This document shows, in pieces, positions 33,723-42,000 of a DNA stretch of 64,000 bases (position 1 is the stretch's first letter; every line of letters starts with the position of its first letter). The notes beneath the pieces are model-generated. The model saw only the letters and a program-made list of their open reading frames with translations, was not told the DNA's origin and made no database searches. The translations under genes were made by a program, and so were the position numbers. Source of the DNA: Methylocaldum marinum (GTDB lineage: Bacteria; Pseudomonadota; Gammaproteobacteria; Methylococcales; Methylococcaceae); contig NZ_AP017928.1 of the NCBI RefSeq assembly GCF_003584645.1, forward strand, positions 5,469,501-5,533,500, read 5' to 3'.

Positions 33723-34122
33723 ATGATCTACGACAAATTTAGCCAAATAACCGATGACCGCATCGTGGCATCGTTGATTGGAATGCCCAAGGCGAAGTTC
33801 ACAGCCCTCGTCAAAGTATTCGAGTCGGCCGCTCAAGCCATCGATCGAGAGCGTGTCGAAAAGGGCGAGATAAAACACGTCAAACAGGGCGGCCCTAAAG
33901 GTTATCTTGATTCTTACGAGAAAAAGCTGTTTTTCGTTTTGTACTATCTGAAAACCTATCCCACTTTTGACGTTCTGGGCTTTCATTTCGGTTTTAGTGG
34001 CGGACATGCCCATGCCCACATCGACCGGTTGCTGCCGGTTTTAGTGCGAGCGTTGACAAGCCTCAACGTCATGCCGGAGCGCACGCTAACAACCCCAGAA
34101 GAATTCTCTCAACTCATTGATC
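33723..34122 (+). pseudogene. IS-B transposase upstream frame, interrupted
   Basis: The first 133 codons match 34203 onward; the inner IS-B copy enters at the codons for LIDQY. The remaining part resumes at 35165 and includes the downstream frame 35183-35689 with the intact DLGFLG and VIVEHAIGG motifs. Confidence 0.88.
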
Positions 34123-34202
34123 AATAGAGTTGTACCTGATGCTAATGCATGGTATTGATAGCCCACTTGTTTCTCAAACAAATCCGAATATAAAAACCTT
34201 CC

Positions 34203-34733
34203 ATGATCTACGACAAATTTAGCCAAATAACCGATGACCGCATCGTGGCATCGTTGATTGGAATGCCCAAGGCGAAGTTCACAGCCCTCGTCAAAGTATT
34301 TGAGTCGGCCGCTCAAGCCATCGATCGAGAGCGTGTCGAAAAGGGCGAGATAAAACACGTCAAACAGGGCGGCCCTAAAGGTTATCTTGATTCTTACGAG
34401 AAAAAGCTGTTTTTCGTTTTGTACTATCTGAAAACCTATCCCACTTTTGACGTTCTGGGCTTTCATTTCGGTTTTAGTGGCGGACATGCCCATGCCCACA
34501 TCGACCGGTTGCTGCCGGTTTTAGTGCGAGCGTTGACAAGCCTCAACGTCATGCCGGAGCGCACGCTAACAACCCCAGAAGAATTCTCTCAACTCATTGA
34601 TCAATATAAGAACATAGCGATCGATGGCGTGGAGGTCGCTTGCGTTCGACCCCAAGATGAAACTGAACAGGAAAAGCATTACAGCGGAAAAAAAAAGACA
34701 TACGCTCAAATCCCTCGTAATCTCCGACTTTAA
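34203..34733 (+). CDS. IS-B transposase, upstream frame
   Basis: 176 aa. A helix-turn-helix-like N-terminus and the first catalytic Asp (IAIDGVEV). The frame change to the next ORF occurs at AAAAAAAAA (34688-34696). The shift needed is +1 (or -2), so transcriptional slippage on A9 is a likelier mechanism than ribosomal -1 slippage. Confidence 0.88.
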   Translation: MIYDKFSQITDDRIVASLIGMPKAKFTALVKVFESAAQAIDRERVEKGEIKHVKQGGPKGYLDSYEKKLFFVLYYLKTYPTFDVLGFHFGFSGGHAHAHIDRLLPVLVRALTSLNVMPERTLTTPEEFSQLIDQYKNIAIDGVEVACVRPQDETEQEKHYSGKKKTYAQIPRNLRL

Positions 34734-35130
34734 TCGAAGGATATTGTTTTTGTGTTGCATTGTGGCAGGCAGCGTACATGACTACACACTCATGAAAGAC
34801 GTCTTCACACCGGGTTCAGCGTGGTTCGAGAAGGTCAATTTATGGCTTGACTTAGGATTTCTGGGCGCGGACAAAGATTATCAAAGTACCCAAATATATC
34901 TACCCCACAAGAAACCTAGAAAATCCAAGAAAAACCCTAATCCGACATTGACGCCTGAGCAGAAGAAACAGAACAGAAAACAAGCCGCCACGCGGGTCAT
35001 CGTTGAGCATGCCATCGGTGGCATGAAGTTCTTCCACTGCATGATGCATCGGATTAGAAATCATCTGGGTCACTTCGTGGATTATTTTTTCTCACTTTCC
35101 GCCGGGCTTTGGAACTACAAAATCTGTTGA
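34624..35130 (+). CDS. IS-B transposase, downstream frame
   Basis: Useful coding begins after the A9 tract (KKRHTLKSLVISDF). It has the second Asp (LDLGFLGADK) and the Glu (RVIVEHAIGGMKFFHC) of IS5-type DDE transposases. Confidence 0.88.
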   Translation: MAWRSLAFDPKMKLNRKSITAEKKRHTLKSLVISDFNRRILFLCCIVAGSVHDYTLMKDVFTPGSAWFEKVNLWLDLGFLGADKDYQSTQIYLPHKKPRKSKKNPNPTLTPEQKKQNRKQAATRVIVEHAIGGMKFFHCMMHRIRNHLGHFVDYFFSLSAGLWNYKIC

Positions 35131-35722
35131 TTTACAATTGTTTAGCATCGGAAGCAACTCTAATATAAGAACATAGCGATCGATGGCGTGGAGGTCGCTT
35201 GCGTTCGACCCCAAGATGAAACTGAACAGGAAAAGCATTACAGCGGAAAAAAAAAGACATACGCTCAAATCCCTCGTAATCTCCGACTTTAATCGAAGGA
35301 TATTGTTTTTGTGTTGCATTGTGGCAGGCAGCGTACATGACTACACACTCATGAAAGACGTCTTCACGCCGGGTTCAGCGTGGTTCGAGAAGGTCAATTT
35401 ATGGCTTGACTTAGGATTTCTGGGCGCGGACAAAGATTATCAAAGTACCCAAATATATCTACCCCACAAGAAACCTAGAAAATCCAAGAAAAACCCTAAT
35501 CCGACATTGACGCCTGAGCAGAAGAAACAGAACAGAAAACAAGCCGCCGCGCGGGTCATCGTTGAGCATGCCATCGGTGGCATGAAGTTCTTCCACTGCA
35601 TGATGCATCGGATTAGAAATCATCTGGGTCACTTCGTGGATTATTTTTTCTCACTTTCCGCCGGGCTTTGGAACTATAAAATCTGTTGATTTACAATTGT
35701 TTAGCATCTGAAACAACTCTAT

Positions 35723-36037
35723 TGGGAAATTACAGTAACCAAAATCAAAGCTGGAAGTTTCCGCACGAGCTCCGTGCGATCAAGATTAGGAAATGTGACC
35801 TTGGATAGCGAGGATTTGACGCCAGTCACCAAGGCTCCTGGTTCAGGTTGTAAGCAAAGGGGCGCAGTGCATGAATTTGGTCATATGCTCGGTATAGACG
35901 ATGAATATTTGAAAAGCAGCCCTCATGTTGGCGATACTCAAAGCATAATGCACTCTTGCGAGGTCGTCAGTATGCGACACAATGAAGGATTTGTGAAATG
36001 GCTTAACGAGCAAATTGCCGGGCTTGGACTTAACTAA
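35723..36037 (+). pseudogene. Zinc metalloprotease effector-like protein, C-terminal fragment
   Basis: The frame is open from the IS-B end (WEITVTKIKAG...), so the 5' part is lost. VHEFGHMLGIDDEY is a canonical HExxHxxGxxD zinc-protease motif. Similar C-terminal domains occur in VgrG- or LysM-linked effectors. A small probable lipoprotein gene follows after one base, an effector-immunity arrangement. The unit ends at an attC (36444), so it was probably an integron cassette. Confidence 0.7.
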
Positions 36038-36038
36038 G

Positions 36039-36395
36039 ATGAAATTTTGGCTTTTTTTTCTGTTCATCACTTACTCAATACTTAACATTTCCTGTGGAGC
36101 AAAAAACATGGATAAGATTGACAATGCTCTTGATCAATTAATCGGCTGCAAAACGGACGAGGAAGAGCAACGGGCTGCTGAAAATCTTGCGGATATCATT
36201 CGTATAGAAAAGCAAGCTCTGACTTTGACCGTCTATGATGTCACAACCAACAATCCTGTCCCGCTGAATAGTCTCGGAGATGACAATGTCAAATCCATTT
36301 ATGTGGAAATCAGTGTCGACTCTAAAGCGCCCGACACTCAGCACCGATGGATGCCATTAGATACTCGTAATATTTTTATTCTCCTACGGGAATAG
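36039..36395 (+). CDS. Small probable lipoprotein, candidate immunity protein
   Basis: 118 aa. The N-terminus FWLFFLFITYSILNISCG is a signal peptide with Cys 19, though the lipobox is imperfect. The mature part is acidic (DKIDNALDQLIGCKTDEEEQ). It starts 1 nt after the protease stop. A periplasmic partner that blocks the protease is plausible, not shown. Confidence 0.6.
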   Translation: MKFWLFFLFITYSILNISCGAKNMDKIDNALDQLIGCKTDEEEQRAAENLADIIRIEKQALTLTVYDVTTNNPVPLNSLGDDNVKSIYVEISVDSKAPDTQHRWMPLDTRNIFILLRE

Positions 36396-36443
36396 TAGGC
36401 ATCCGTTACCTCTGAACCCGCGTAATTAGGAGCTACAAACTTA

Positions 36444-36512
36444 GCTTAACGAAACGCTTAAGCCGACCCGCTTTCGCTACGCTTCAGAGGTCAGCTTAGC
36501 TTTGCGTTAGCG
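36444..36512 (+). repeat. attC site, array 2
   Basis: Cores GCTTAAC and GTTAGCG, 69 bp, inner arms AAGCCGACC and GGTCAGCTT. It closes the protease/lipoprotein cassette. Confidence 0.78.
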
Positions 36513-36544
36513 CCAATAGTTCGAGAAATTATCAAGGAGATATC

Positions 36545-36569
36545 ATGTATCCGAAAGAGTTTTATATTA
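36545..36569 (+). pseudogene. Start of a cassette gene cut by IS-A
   Basis: AAGGAGATATC precedes ATG 36545 (MYPKEFY...), immediately after an attC. IS-A enters after eight codons. Past the IS the frame soon meets a stop, so the gene cannot be rebuilt. Confidence 0.4.
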
Positions 36570-36621
36570 GACATTATCGGAAACCACCTTTCATAACCGG
36601 AACAGAGGAAAAGGCCGGCTA

Positions 36622-37035
36622 TCAATAACTCTGGTTTCGGCAGTAGCGCCTGTAATTGTGCAGGCCGCAGGCCAATTCAATGACGACATCGTCGTAGCCT
36701 TCCTTGGTGTTCCTGAACACGTCTTTGACGACGCGGCACCGCTTGATTCCCGAGAGGATGTGTTCGATGATCACGCGGATGCTTGAGCGGAGCCGGTTGG
36801 CCTCCTGGTCGTCGGCCGAAAGCCGGCCGTTGCGCGGCCTCTTCTTCGGCTGGTGGACTGTGACATTCGCCAGTTCGTGTCCCTGGAAGCCGCTGTCGCG
36901 ATACAACTCGACGCCGTCGGGGAACCGGGTCCCTTCTTCGTCGCAGATCTTCTTGTCGTGCTTCTTGCCCTCATGGGTCGAGCCCAAGTACTTGACCTGC
37001 CTGTCCTCCAGGCCGCCGACAAGGTTGTTCTTCAC
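36622..37035 (-). CDS. IS-A transposase, downstream frame
   Basis: 137 aa with the second Asp (YRDSGFQG) and Glu (RVIIEHILSG). Expressed as a -1 frameshift fusion with the upstream frame. Confidence 0.9.
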   Translation of the reverse strand: MKNNLVGGLEDRQVKYLGSTHEGKKHDKKICDEEGTRFPDGVELYRDSGFQGHELANVTVHQPKKRPRNGRLSADDQEANRLRSSIRVIIEHILSGIKRCRVVKDVFRNTKEGYDDVVIELACGLHNYRRYCRNQSY

Positions 37036-37508
37036 GGTGTGGCATTTTTTTTACCGCTGTAGTGGATGCGTTGCCCTAGGTTGTTGACGGGGCGGTTGAT
37101 GCGCCTTTCCGTTCCGTCTATGCCCAAGTCCTGCCGCGTCTCCTGCTCCAGCCTGGACAGCATCTCCTCGGTGAGCCGGGCGGGCTTGTGCCCGCGGGCG
37201 TCAAGTGTCTTGTTGAGCACCCTGCTCAACCGGTGGATCGTGAAGTTGGCCTGGGGTTGGCTCATGCCGAACAGATGCGCGATGACCTCTTGCAGAGGGT
37301 AGGTCTTCAGATAGAACAGGATGAACAGCAGCCGATCGGCCATGCTCGCGATAATCGGCGGACGCCCTCCTTTAGTCAGGTTCCTGCCGGTTTCTTCGTC
37401 CCCTGTCGCCGCAAAAGAAACCAAGCGTTCCTCAAACTCGGAGGCCTTCAGACTGGTCATGGCCATCAATGTCTTCGGCTTTTGCTTCACGTCTTCGTAG
37501 GAAACCAT
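37032..37508 (-). CDS. IS-A transposase, upstream frame
   Basis: 158 aa, complete N-terminus (MVSYEDVKQKPKTLMAMTSL), helix-turn-helix region and first Asp (GIDGTERRINRP). A8 slippery run at the 3' end. Confidence 0.9.
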   Translation of the reverse strand: MVSYEDVKQKPKTLMAMTSLKASEFEERLVSFAATGDEETGRNLTKGGRPPIIASMADRLLFILFYLKTYPLQEVIAHLFGMSQPQANFTIHRLSRVLNKTLDARGHKPARLTEEMLSRLEQETRQDLGIDGTERRINRPVNNLGQRIHYSGKKNATP

Positions 37509-37712
37509 ACTCTTGCCCTTAGTTCTCTTAAGTTCTCTTCGTTATTCAATGACAGACTGTCATGCTAGTTTCCGATAATGTCTAATACATAAGGTTACGA
37601 GAAATGGCACCTCCAAAAATTCCAGACACCATTGCGCATTACGATGTCCGACGTAGAGATTCTCTCTGGTCGATCTCCATTAGAGTTGTTTCCGATGCTA
37701 AACAATTGTAAA

Positions 37713-38219
37713 TCAACAGATTTTGTAGTTCCAAAGCCCGGCGGAAAGTGAGAAGAAATAATCCACGAAGTGATCCAGGTGATTTCTAATCCGATGCATC
37801 AAGCAGTGGAAGAACTTCATGCCACCGATGGCATGCTCAACGATGACCCGCGTGGCGGCTTGTTTTCTGTTCTGTTTCTTCTGCTCAGGCGTCAATGTCG
37901 GATTAGGGTTTTTCTTGGATTTTCTAGGTTTCTTGTATGGTAGATATATTTGGGTGCTTTGATAATCTTTGTCCGCCCCCAGAAATCCTAAGTCAAGCCA
38001 TAAATTGACCTTCTCGAACCACGCTGAATCCGGCGTGAAGACGTCTTTCATGAGTGTGTAGTCATGTACGCTGCCTGCCACAATGCAACACAAAAACAAT
38101 ATCCTTCGATTAAAGTCGGAGATTACGAGGGATTTGAGCGTATGTCTTTTTTTTTCCGCTGTAATGCTTTTCCTGTTCAGTTTCATCTTGGGGTCGAACG
38201 CAAGCGACCTCCACGCCAT
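37713..38219 (-). CDS. IS-B transposase, downstream frame (copy 3)
   Basis: 168 aa with the catalytic DLGFLG and VIVEHAIGG motifs. A few substitutions relative to the other copies. Confidence 0.88.
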   Translation of the reverse strand: MAWRSLAFDPKMKLNRKSITAEKKRHTLKSLVISDFNRRILFLCCIVAGSVHDYTLMKDVFTPDSAWFEKVNLWLDLGFLGADKDYQSTQIYLPYKKPRKSKKNPNPTLTPEQKKQNRKQAATRVIVEHAIGGMKFFHCLMHRIRNHLDHFVDYFFSLSAGLWNYKIC

Positions 38220-38640
38220 CGATCGCTATGTTCTTATATTGATCAATGAGTTGAGAGAATTCTTCTGGGGTTGTTAGCGTGCGCTCCGGCATGACGTTGA
38301 GGCTTGTCAACGCTCGCACTAAAACCGGCAGCAACCGGTCGATGTGGGCATGGGCATGTCCGCCACTAAAACCGAAATGAAAGCCCAGAACGTCAAAAGT
38401 GGGATAGGTTTTCAGATAGTACAAAACGAAAAACAGCTTTTTCTCGTAAGAATCAAGATAACCTTTAGGGCCGCCCTGTTTGACGTGTTTTATCTCGCCC
38501 TTTTCGACACGCTCTCGATCGATGGCTTGAGCGGCCGACTCGAATACTTTGACGAGGGCTGTGAACTTCGCCTTGGGCATTCCAATCAACGCTGCCACGA
38601 TGCGGTCATCGGTTATTTGGCTAAATTTGTCGTAGATCAT
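38110..38640 (-). CDS. IS-B transposase, upstream frame (copy 3)
   Basis: 176 aa, one substitution (VAALIG) relative to 34203. Same A9 slippage site. Confidence 0.88.
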   Translation of the reverse strand: MIYDKFSQITDDRIVAALIGMPKAKFTALVKVFESAAQAIDRERVEKGEIKHVKQGGPKGYLDSYEKKLFFVLYYLKTYPTFDVLGFHFGFSGGHAHAHIDRLLPVLVRALTSLNVMPERTLTTPEEFSQLIDQYKNIAIDGVEVACVRPQDETEQEKHYSGKKKTYAQIPRNLRL

Positions 38641-39557
38641 GGAAGGTTTTTATATTCGGATTTGTTTGAGAAACAAGTGGGCTATCAATACCATGCATTA
38701 GCATCAGGTACAACTCTATTCACCAATTGGGATATGGCCCTTTAGCCGATGATTTAGCCAAACTGAATGGACTGAAGCCCAAGGCGATACTGCAGATTGG
38801 TCAACGGCTTATAGTGCCTGACTATCGGCGCTATGATCTAACGGTGAAATATATGCTTTCGGAAATGGTTAATAATGCCAATGGCCCCGAAGCCAAAGTA
38901 ATCACCGATGCTATCACTCGGAGCAAACAATTAAAAAACGACAGTGACCAAGCACATGAAGACATGAAGAAGGCCCAGTGGTACGAGCTATTCCGAATAT
39001 ATGGCGATCTAGCTATTTTCAATGCGACGATACGGCAATCCGGTATTGCGATGGCCGAAGCGGAAGCCCGTTGGTTTTTGCAGGTTAGGGAGAATGGCCC
39101 TTGGGATCACAAGCCGATTTTACATAAAATGTATGAATCGATGGGTACTCCGCCGCGTCCATTTGGAACTTTGGGGCGAGCCTTCCACTTTCCAATTCGT
39201 GGCGATGTTTTTCATGAATATTATTACGATGTTTGGTCGAACATTCATTATGGGTATGTTGGAACGAAATGTGGCTTTGATGAAAAAACGCTTCAGGATG
39301 GCGCGGCGTCTGGGCTTCCAGGCGCAGGCGACAATGACGAGGGTGACGTCATCAGCGTAAAAATTGGTGTCGACCTGTGGAAAAGTGTCGGAATCAATCT
39401 TACTCAGGAAACGCTTCGGAAAGCCATCATATCTCAAGCATCGAACTATATATCTGCTCGGAATCGAGAGATTAGTAAAGGAGTAAAAGCGGAAGATGCG
39501 ACGAATGTTGTCATTACCAATAACGACTATAAAGAGCCCGCTGACTAAAGCTTCAAT

Positions 39558-39968
39558 ATGAATGAAACAACCAAACTAAAAGCATTGCCTTTGTCGATGT
39601 GCAAAGTCTTATATTTCCTGTTTCCAATCCCCGTGGCTTTGCTAGCGCTAAGCCTCATGAGCATGTACATGAAGTACTACGACATCGGCGTTAATTCTGG
39701 TGCCAATAATGGCTTTCTTGTTTTTATTGTCGGGCCAGTTTTGCTAATCGTCCTTTTCATCACGGCGGCAACTAGCCTATATCTTGCGAATCGCTGTCAT
39801 AAACCTCTGTGGCTGGGGATGCTATTTGGCAATGTGTTGGTTTTCATTATTGGGATTGGCGCATTTATAATCCAGGCACAGTCATACTCGGATTACCCAA
39901 CCGAGAAACCTCAAAATATGACGCTATTCTTGAAATACTATGTAAATGAATTGGGCGGAATGCAGTGA
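39558..39968 (+). CDS. Integral membrane protein, candidate immunity to the toxin-44-like effector
   Basis: 136 aa with three hydrophobic segments (VLYFLFPIPVALLALSLMSM, FLVFIVGPVLLIVLFITAAT, MLFGNVLVFIIGIGAFII). It begins 9 nt after the effector stop. Position and small size fit an immunity protein, but this is inference from context. Confidence 0.6.
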   Translation: MNETTKLKALPLSMCKVLYFLFPIPVALLALSLMSMYMKYYDIGVNSGANNGFLVFIVGPVLLIVLFITAATSLYLANRCHKPLWLGMLFGNVLVFIIGIGAFIIQAQSYSDYPTEKPQNMTLFLKYYVNELGGMQ

Positions 39969-39969
39969 A

Positions 39970-39998
39970 AGTCCAACACATTGAAGCCGTGAAGTTGG
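39970..39998 (+). repeat. Possible attC remnant
   Basis: GTCCAAC and GTTGGGC cores lie only 29 bp apart after the membrane protein gene, too short for a working site. A deletion derivative is plausible. Confidence 0.35.
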
Positions 39999-40036
39999 GC
40001 TTAGCTATTGCTCAGCCCAAGCTACAAACTAGTACG

Positions 40037-40120
40037 GTAGGGCGGGTTAGGTGGTACTCCACCGTAACCCGCCGCAGACCGCGGAAAGGCGGGTTAGGCG
40101 AGTACGCTAACCCGCCCTAC
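40037..40120. repeat. Palindromic repeat GTAGGGCGGGTTAG family
   Basis: GTAGGGCGGGTTAGG at the left and CTAACCCGCCCTAC at the right, with inner CGTAACCCGCC/GGCGGGTTAG arms. A dispersed repeat type seen in many proteobacteria. Confidence 0.6.
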
Positions 40121-40125
40121 GGCCT

Positions 40126-40340
40126 TCAGGAATGGAAGGCCGAAAGATCGGTGAAATAGTCGGTCAGTTGCGCCTCGGTGAGCGCATCGATCCGGAGATC
40201 GAAGTACCCGCCGGCCCGCCGGCCCGGCGGATGGTGCGGGCATAGGTGTCGATGGTGTTCGGTTGCAGGCCCTTGAGCTTGAGATGCTTGAGGTGGGATT
40301 GATAAAGGCGGTCGAAGTCCGCTGCGGATGGAGAACTCAT
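40126..40340 (-). pseudogene. Tyrosine recombinase, N-terminal fragment with frameshift
   Basis: ATG 40340 gives FDRLYQSHLKHLKLKGLQPN and TIDTYARTIRRAG; after a small frameshift the sequence GYFDLRIDALTEAQLTDYFT continues. This is the SAM-like N-terminal domain of phage-type/XerD-like recombinases. The catalytic domain is absent. It is not the missing intI, whose N-terminus at 26668 is different. Confidence 0.7.
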
Positions 40341-40447
40341 GTGTCGTAACCTCGAGATTTTCTGCTTAAACTCTCCCGATTGGGGGCGTGAGGTTACATT
40401 TTATCCATGGGGCCTAAGATGCCTTTACTTCTCCGCAAAGCGGCTCC

Positions 40448-40527
40448 GTCCAACAACCGCGTCAACAAGGGCGCCCAAAAGCGTCGCTCTTTCCTCGCTA
40501 TGCTTTTGGTCGCCTGTTACGTGAAAC
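40448..40527 (+). repeat. attC-like site, degenerate right core
   Basis: GTCCAAC at the left; inner arms GGCGCCCAAAAGC and GCTTTTGGTCGCC are strong; the right core reads GTTACGTGAAAC and is degenerate. It precedes the STM2901/DUF1493 cassette. Confidence 0.5.
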
Positions 40528-40551
40528 GTGAACCCCCATCACAGGAGTTTT

Positions 40552-40979
40552 ATGCCAAACTTGTATTCGTACAACACCCTTACCAATCTCACCCGAGAAG
40601 AGTTGTTTTTGTGGATTGCCGTTGACCAAACGCTTGAGCAGCTTGGAGGCGCAGATGCTGCGGCAGCACTAGCTGTTCTTTCCGGACAGCCTTTCTGCCA
40701 ACCAGAGGAAAATTCGCGGGTGCGACAAAGGGAACTTCGGTGGCATCAGTAGTTTCTAGGCGCTTGATCAAGCATCAACTGCCGTTTGCCTTGCCAACAT
40801 TAACCGGCGCCAGTCTCTCCACGCTAAAAATCACATTCACAAAGAGTCTTGGCGCCTTTGTTGGTCGACTCGTTCCTGGCGTTGGATGGGCGATATTGAC
40901 ATACGATGTCGTGCAGATCATTCGTAATAGTGTTTTTCAATACAACTTGCGTGCTTTGAAGGAAGACAGACTATGGTGA
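40552..40979 (+). pseudogene. STM2901-family membrane protein, frameshifted
   Basis: ATG 40552 behind CAGGAG gives NLYSYNTLTNLTREELFLWI and AVDQTLEQLGGADAAAALAVLSGQP, then the frame is lost. One extra T in the run at 40692-40694 restores LPTRGKFAGATKGTSVASVV and leads into FGAFVGR-type LGAFVGRLVPGVGWAILTYD with membrane character. This is the STM2901 family pattern of Salmonella. The next gene is DUF1493, the same pair as in Salmonella. Confidence 0.68.
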
Positions 40980-41353
40980 CCAACAAAGACACTATCTGGT
41001 CCCGTATCGTTGCTCTCGTTGAGAAGCTTCCAACCAAGGGATTTTCGCGCGTCATGGGTTCACAGGAACTGACGAGAAACACCGACCTCGTCTCCGACCT
41101 CGGTCTTACTGGCGACGATGCCTTTGAGTTCATGGAACAATATGCCACTCTCTTCGCAGTAAAAAAGGGAGACTACGACTCAACCAATTACTTCGAGGCA
41201 GAAGGTCTGTGGCTTCTCCCTCGGTTGAGAAAGCAAAAACCAAAGATGCGGATCACACTCGGGATGCTTGAGGCGGCTGCTCGCGAAGGCGAATGGAATT
41301 CTGCAAAACTTAACCAAGTATCCTCAGAGTCTTCAGGCAAGGCTGGCGGCTAA
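40973..41353 (+). CDS. DUF1493 family protein
   Basis: 126 aa. DLVSDLGLTGDDAFEFMEQY, FAVKKGDYDSTNYFEAEGLW and LLPRLR then ITLGMLEAAAREGEW match DUF1493 closely. It overlaps the STM2901-like gene by 7 nt. Function unknown; the pair occurs in Salmonella pathogenicity-related islands. Confidence 0.85.
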   Translation: MVTNKDTIWSRIVALVEKLPTKGFSRVMGSQELTRNTDLVSDLGLTGDDAFEFMEQYATLFAVKKGDYDSTNYFEAEGLWLLPRLRKQKPKMRITLGMLEAAAREGEWNSAKLNQVSSESSGKAGG

Positions 41354-41415
41354 CGAATAAGGTTAGATCGTGAGAGCGAAGCGGAGCTCTCCACGATCTG
41401 AACCGTTTGTTGGAC
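41348..41415 (+). repeat. attC site, array 2
   Basis: Cores GGCTAAC and GTTGGAC, 68 bp, inner arms AGATCGTGAGAGC and GCTCTCCACGATCT. It contains the DUF1493 stop codon. Confidence 0.88.
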
Positions 41416-41883
41416 GAGCCCGTTAGAGGCAATAAAGGAGCGTTAAAGGCGGCAGGTGGGGCGAGGGTAGCCAAAAAACCGCTTGACAACCTGAAAGGCA
41501 GGATATAGGAAAAAATATCTTTTTGCGGTGGATTCTCTTGCTAAAACAAAAAGATACGTTTTTGGCGGCGAAATCCACGCTGGCAGCGTATCGTGTTTCG
41601 TCCGATCGAACAAGCAGGAGTCTTCCTCCTCGGTGGGCGCGAGCTTGCATTTGGGCGCTGCGCGCTGGTACCGGCAAGATTCCGACGATTCCAGTACCGC
41701 GCTGGAATCCATGGGCGTATACACAAGTCCAATCCTAGTCACTTTGGCGCGGCAATTCACCTCAGCCAGCTCTGGCTTCGGAGCCTTTCTCCGCGAAGCG
41801 GCTCTGTCCAACAAGCCGTTGCAGGGCAGCGTTAGCAAATCACAATTTCTAGGTTCGTTTCTTGCCCCTAAGGAGGACTCAAC
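41416..41883. other. Non-coding or decayed cassette DNA
   Basis: No credible gene. TTCTCCGCGAAGCGGCTCTG followed by TCCAACAA (about 41788-41815) repeats a segment at 40430-40455, and GTCCAAC...GTTAGC words near 41808-41836 suggest attC debris. Confidence 0.4.
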
Positions 41884-42000
41884 ATGACAACTATCGGCGA
41901 TATTCTGGACGAATTTTTCTCTCCTCTTTCAAGAGAGCGGCTTTGGATCATGCCGGAAAGCGATAGTTACCGCGCATTGTGTGCCAATGGAGGCCCGTGA
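41884..42000 (+). CDS. Short ORF, possibly the N-terminus of the next gene
   Basis: 38 aa from ATG 41884 behind AAGGAGG (MTTIGDILDEFFSPLSRERL). It ends in an overlap (GTGA) with the next ORF. The excellent ribosome site suggests it is translated; it may be the true start of a protein whose frame has shifted. Confidence 0.45.
   Translation: MTTIGDILDEFFSPLSRERLWIMPESDSYRALCANGGP

Larger units (their letters stand above)
34126..35161 (+). mobile_element. IS-B (IS5-family), inner complete copy
   Basis: 1036 bp, termini AGAGTTGTACCTGATGC and GCATCGGAAGCAACTCT, flanked by AAT (34123-34125 and 35162-35164). The 3-bp ANT target is typical of ISL2-like members of the IS5 family. Confidence 0.95.
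33646..35720 (+). mobile_element. IS-B (IS5-family), outer copy split by a second IS-B
   Basis: Outer termini AGAGTTGTACCTGATGC (33646) and GCATCTGAAACAACTCT (35720). The length of 2075 equals two 1036-bp elements plus a 3-bp duplication. Its own flanks are AAT (33643-33645) and ATT (35721-35723), not identical, so the outer pair may be recombinant. Confidence 0.93.
36570..37582 (-). mobile_element. IS-A (IS5-family), complete copy
   Basis: 1013 bp with 15-bp inverted termini GACATTATCGGAAAC and TA on both sides (36568-36569, 37583-37584), as for the IS427-like group. It carries the two-frame transposase. Confidence 0.9.
37682..38717 (-). mobile_element. IS-B (IS5-family), copy 3
   Basis: 1036 bp, same length as the inner copy at 34126, flanked by ATT (37679-37681 and 38718-38720). 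It interrupts the effector gene in codon 26. Confidence 0.95.
37604..39548 (+). pseudogene. LysM / toxin-44-like effector gene interrupted by IS-B
   Basis: ATG 37604 starts MAPPKIPDTIAHYDV, then RRRDSLWSIS is the first half of a LysM domain. IS-B (37682-38717) splits it, and after removal of the element and one ATT the frame continues IHQLGYGPLADDLAKLNGLK, PKAILQIGQRLIVPDYRRYD, completing the LysM. The C-terminal half has HFPIRGDVFHEYYYDVWSNI, HYGYVGTKCGFDEKTL and GA, the pattern of Bacterial toxin 44 domains. The restored protein is 301 aa. LysM plus a toxin domain is typical of T6SS-type antibacterial effectors. A membrane protein gene follows. Confidence 0.78.

Noticed and set aside
40126..40340. 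Tyrosine recombinase fragment as the missing part of intI
   Set aside because: It is itself an N-terminal domain with a different start, so it cannot be the remainder of the gene begun at 26668.
41443..41838. 131-aa minus-strand ORF in the gap after the DUF1493 cassette
   Set aside because: No ribosome site, low-complexity composition and no motif; likely non-coding.
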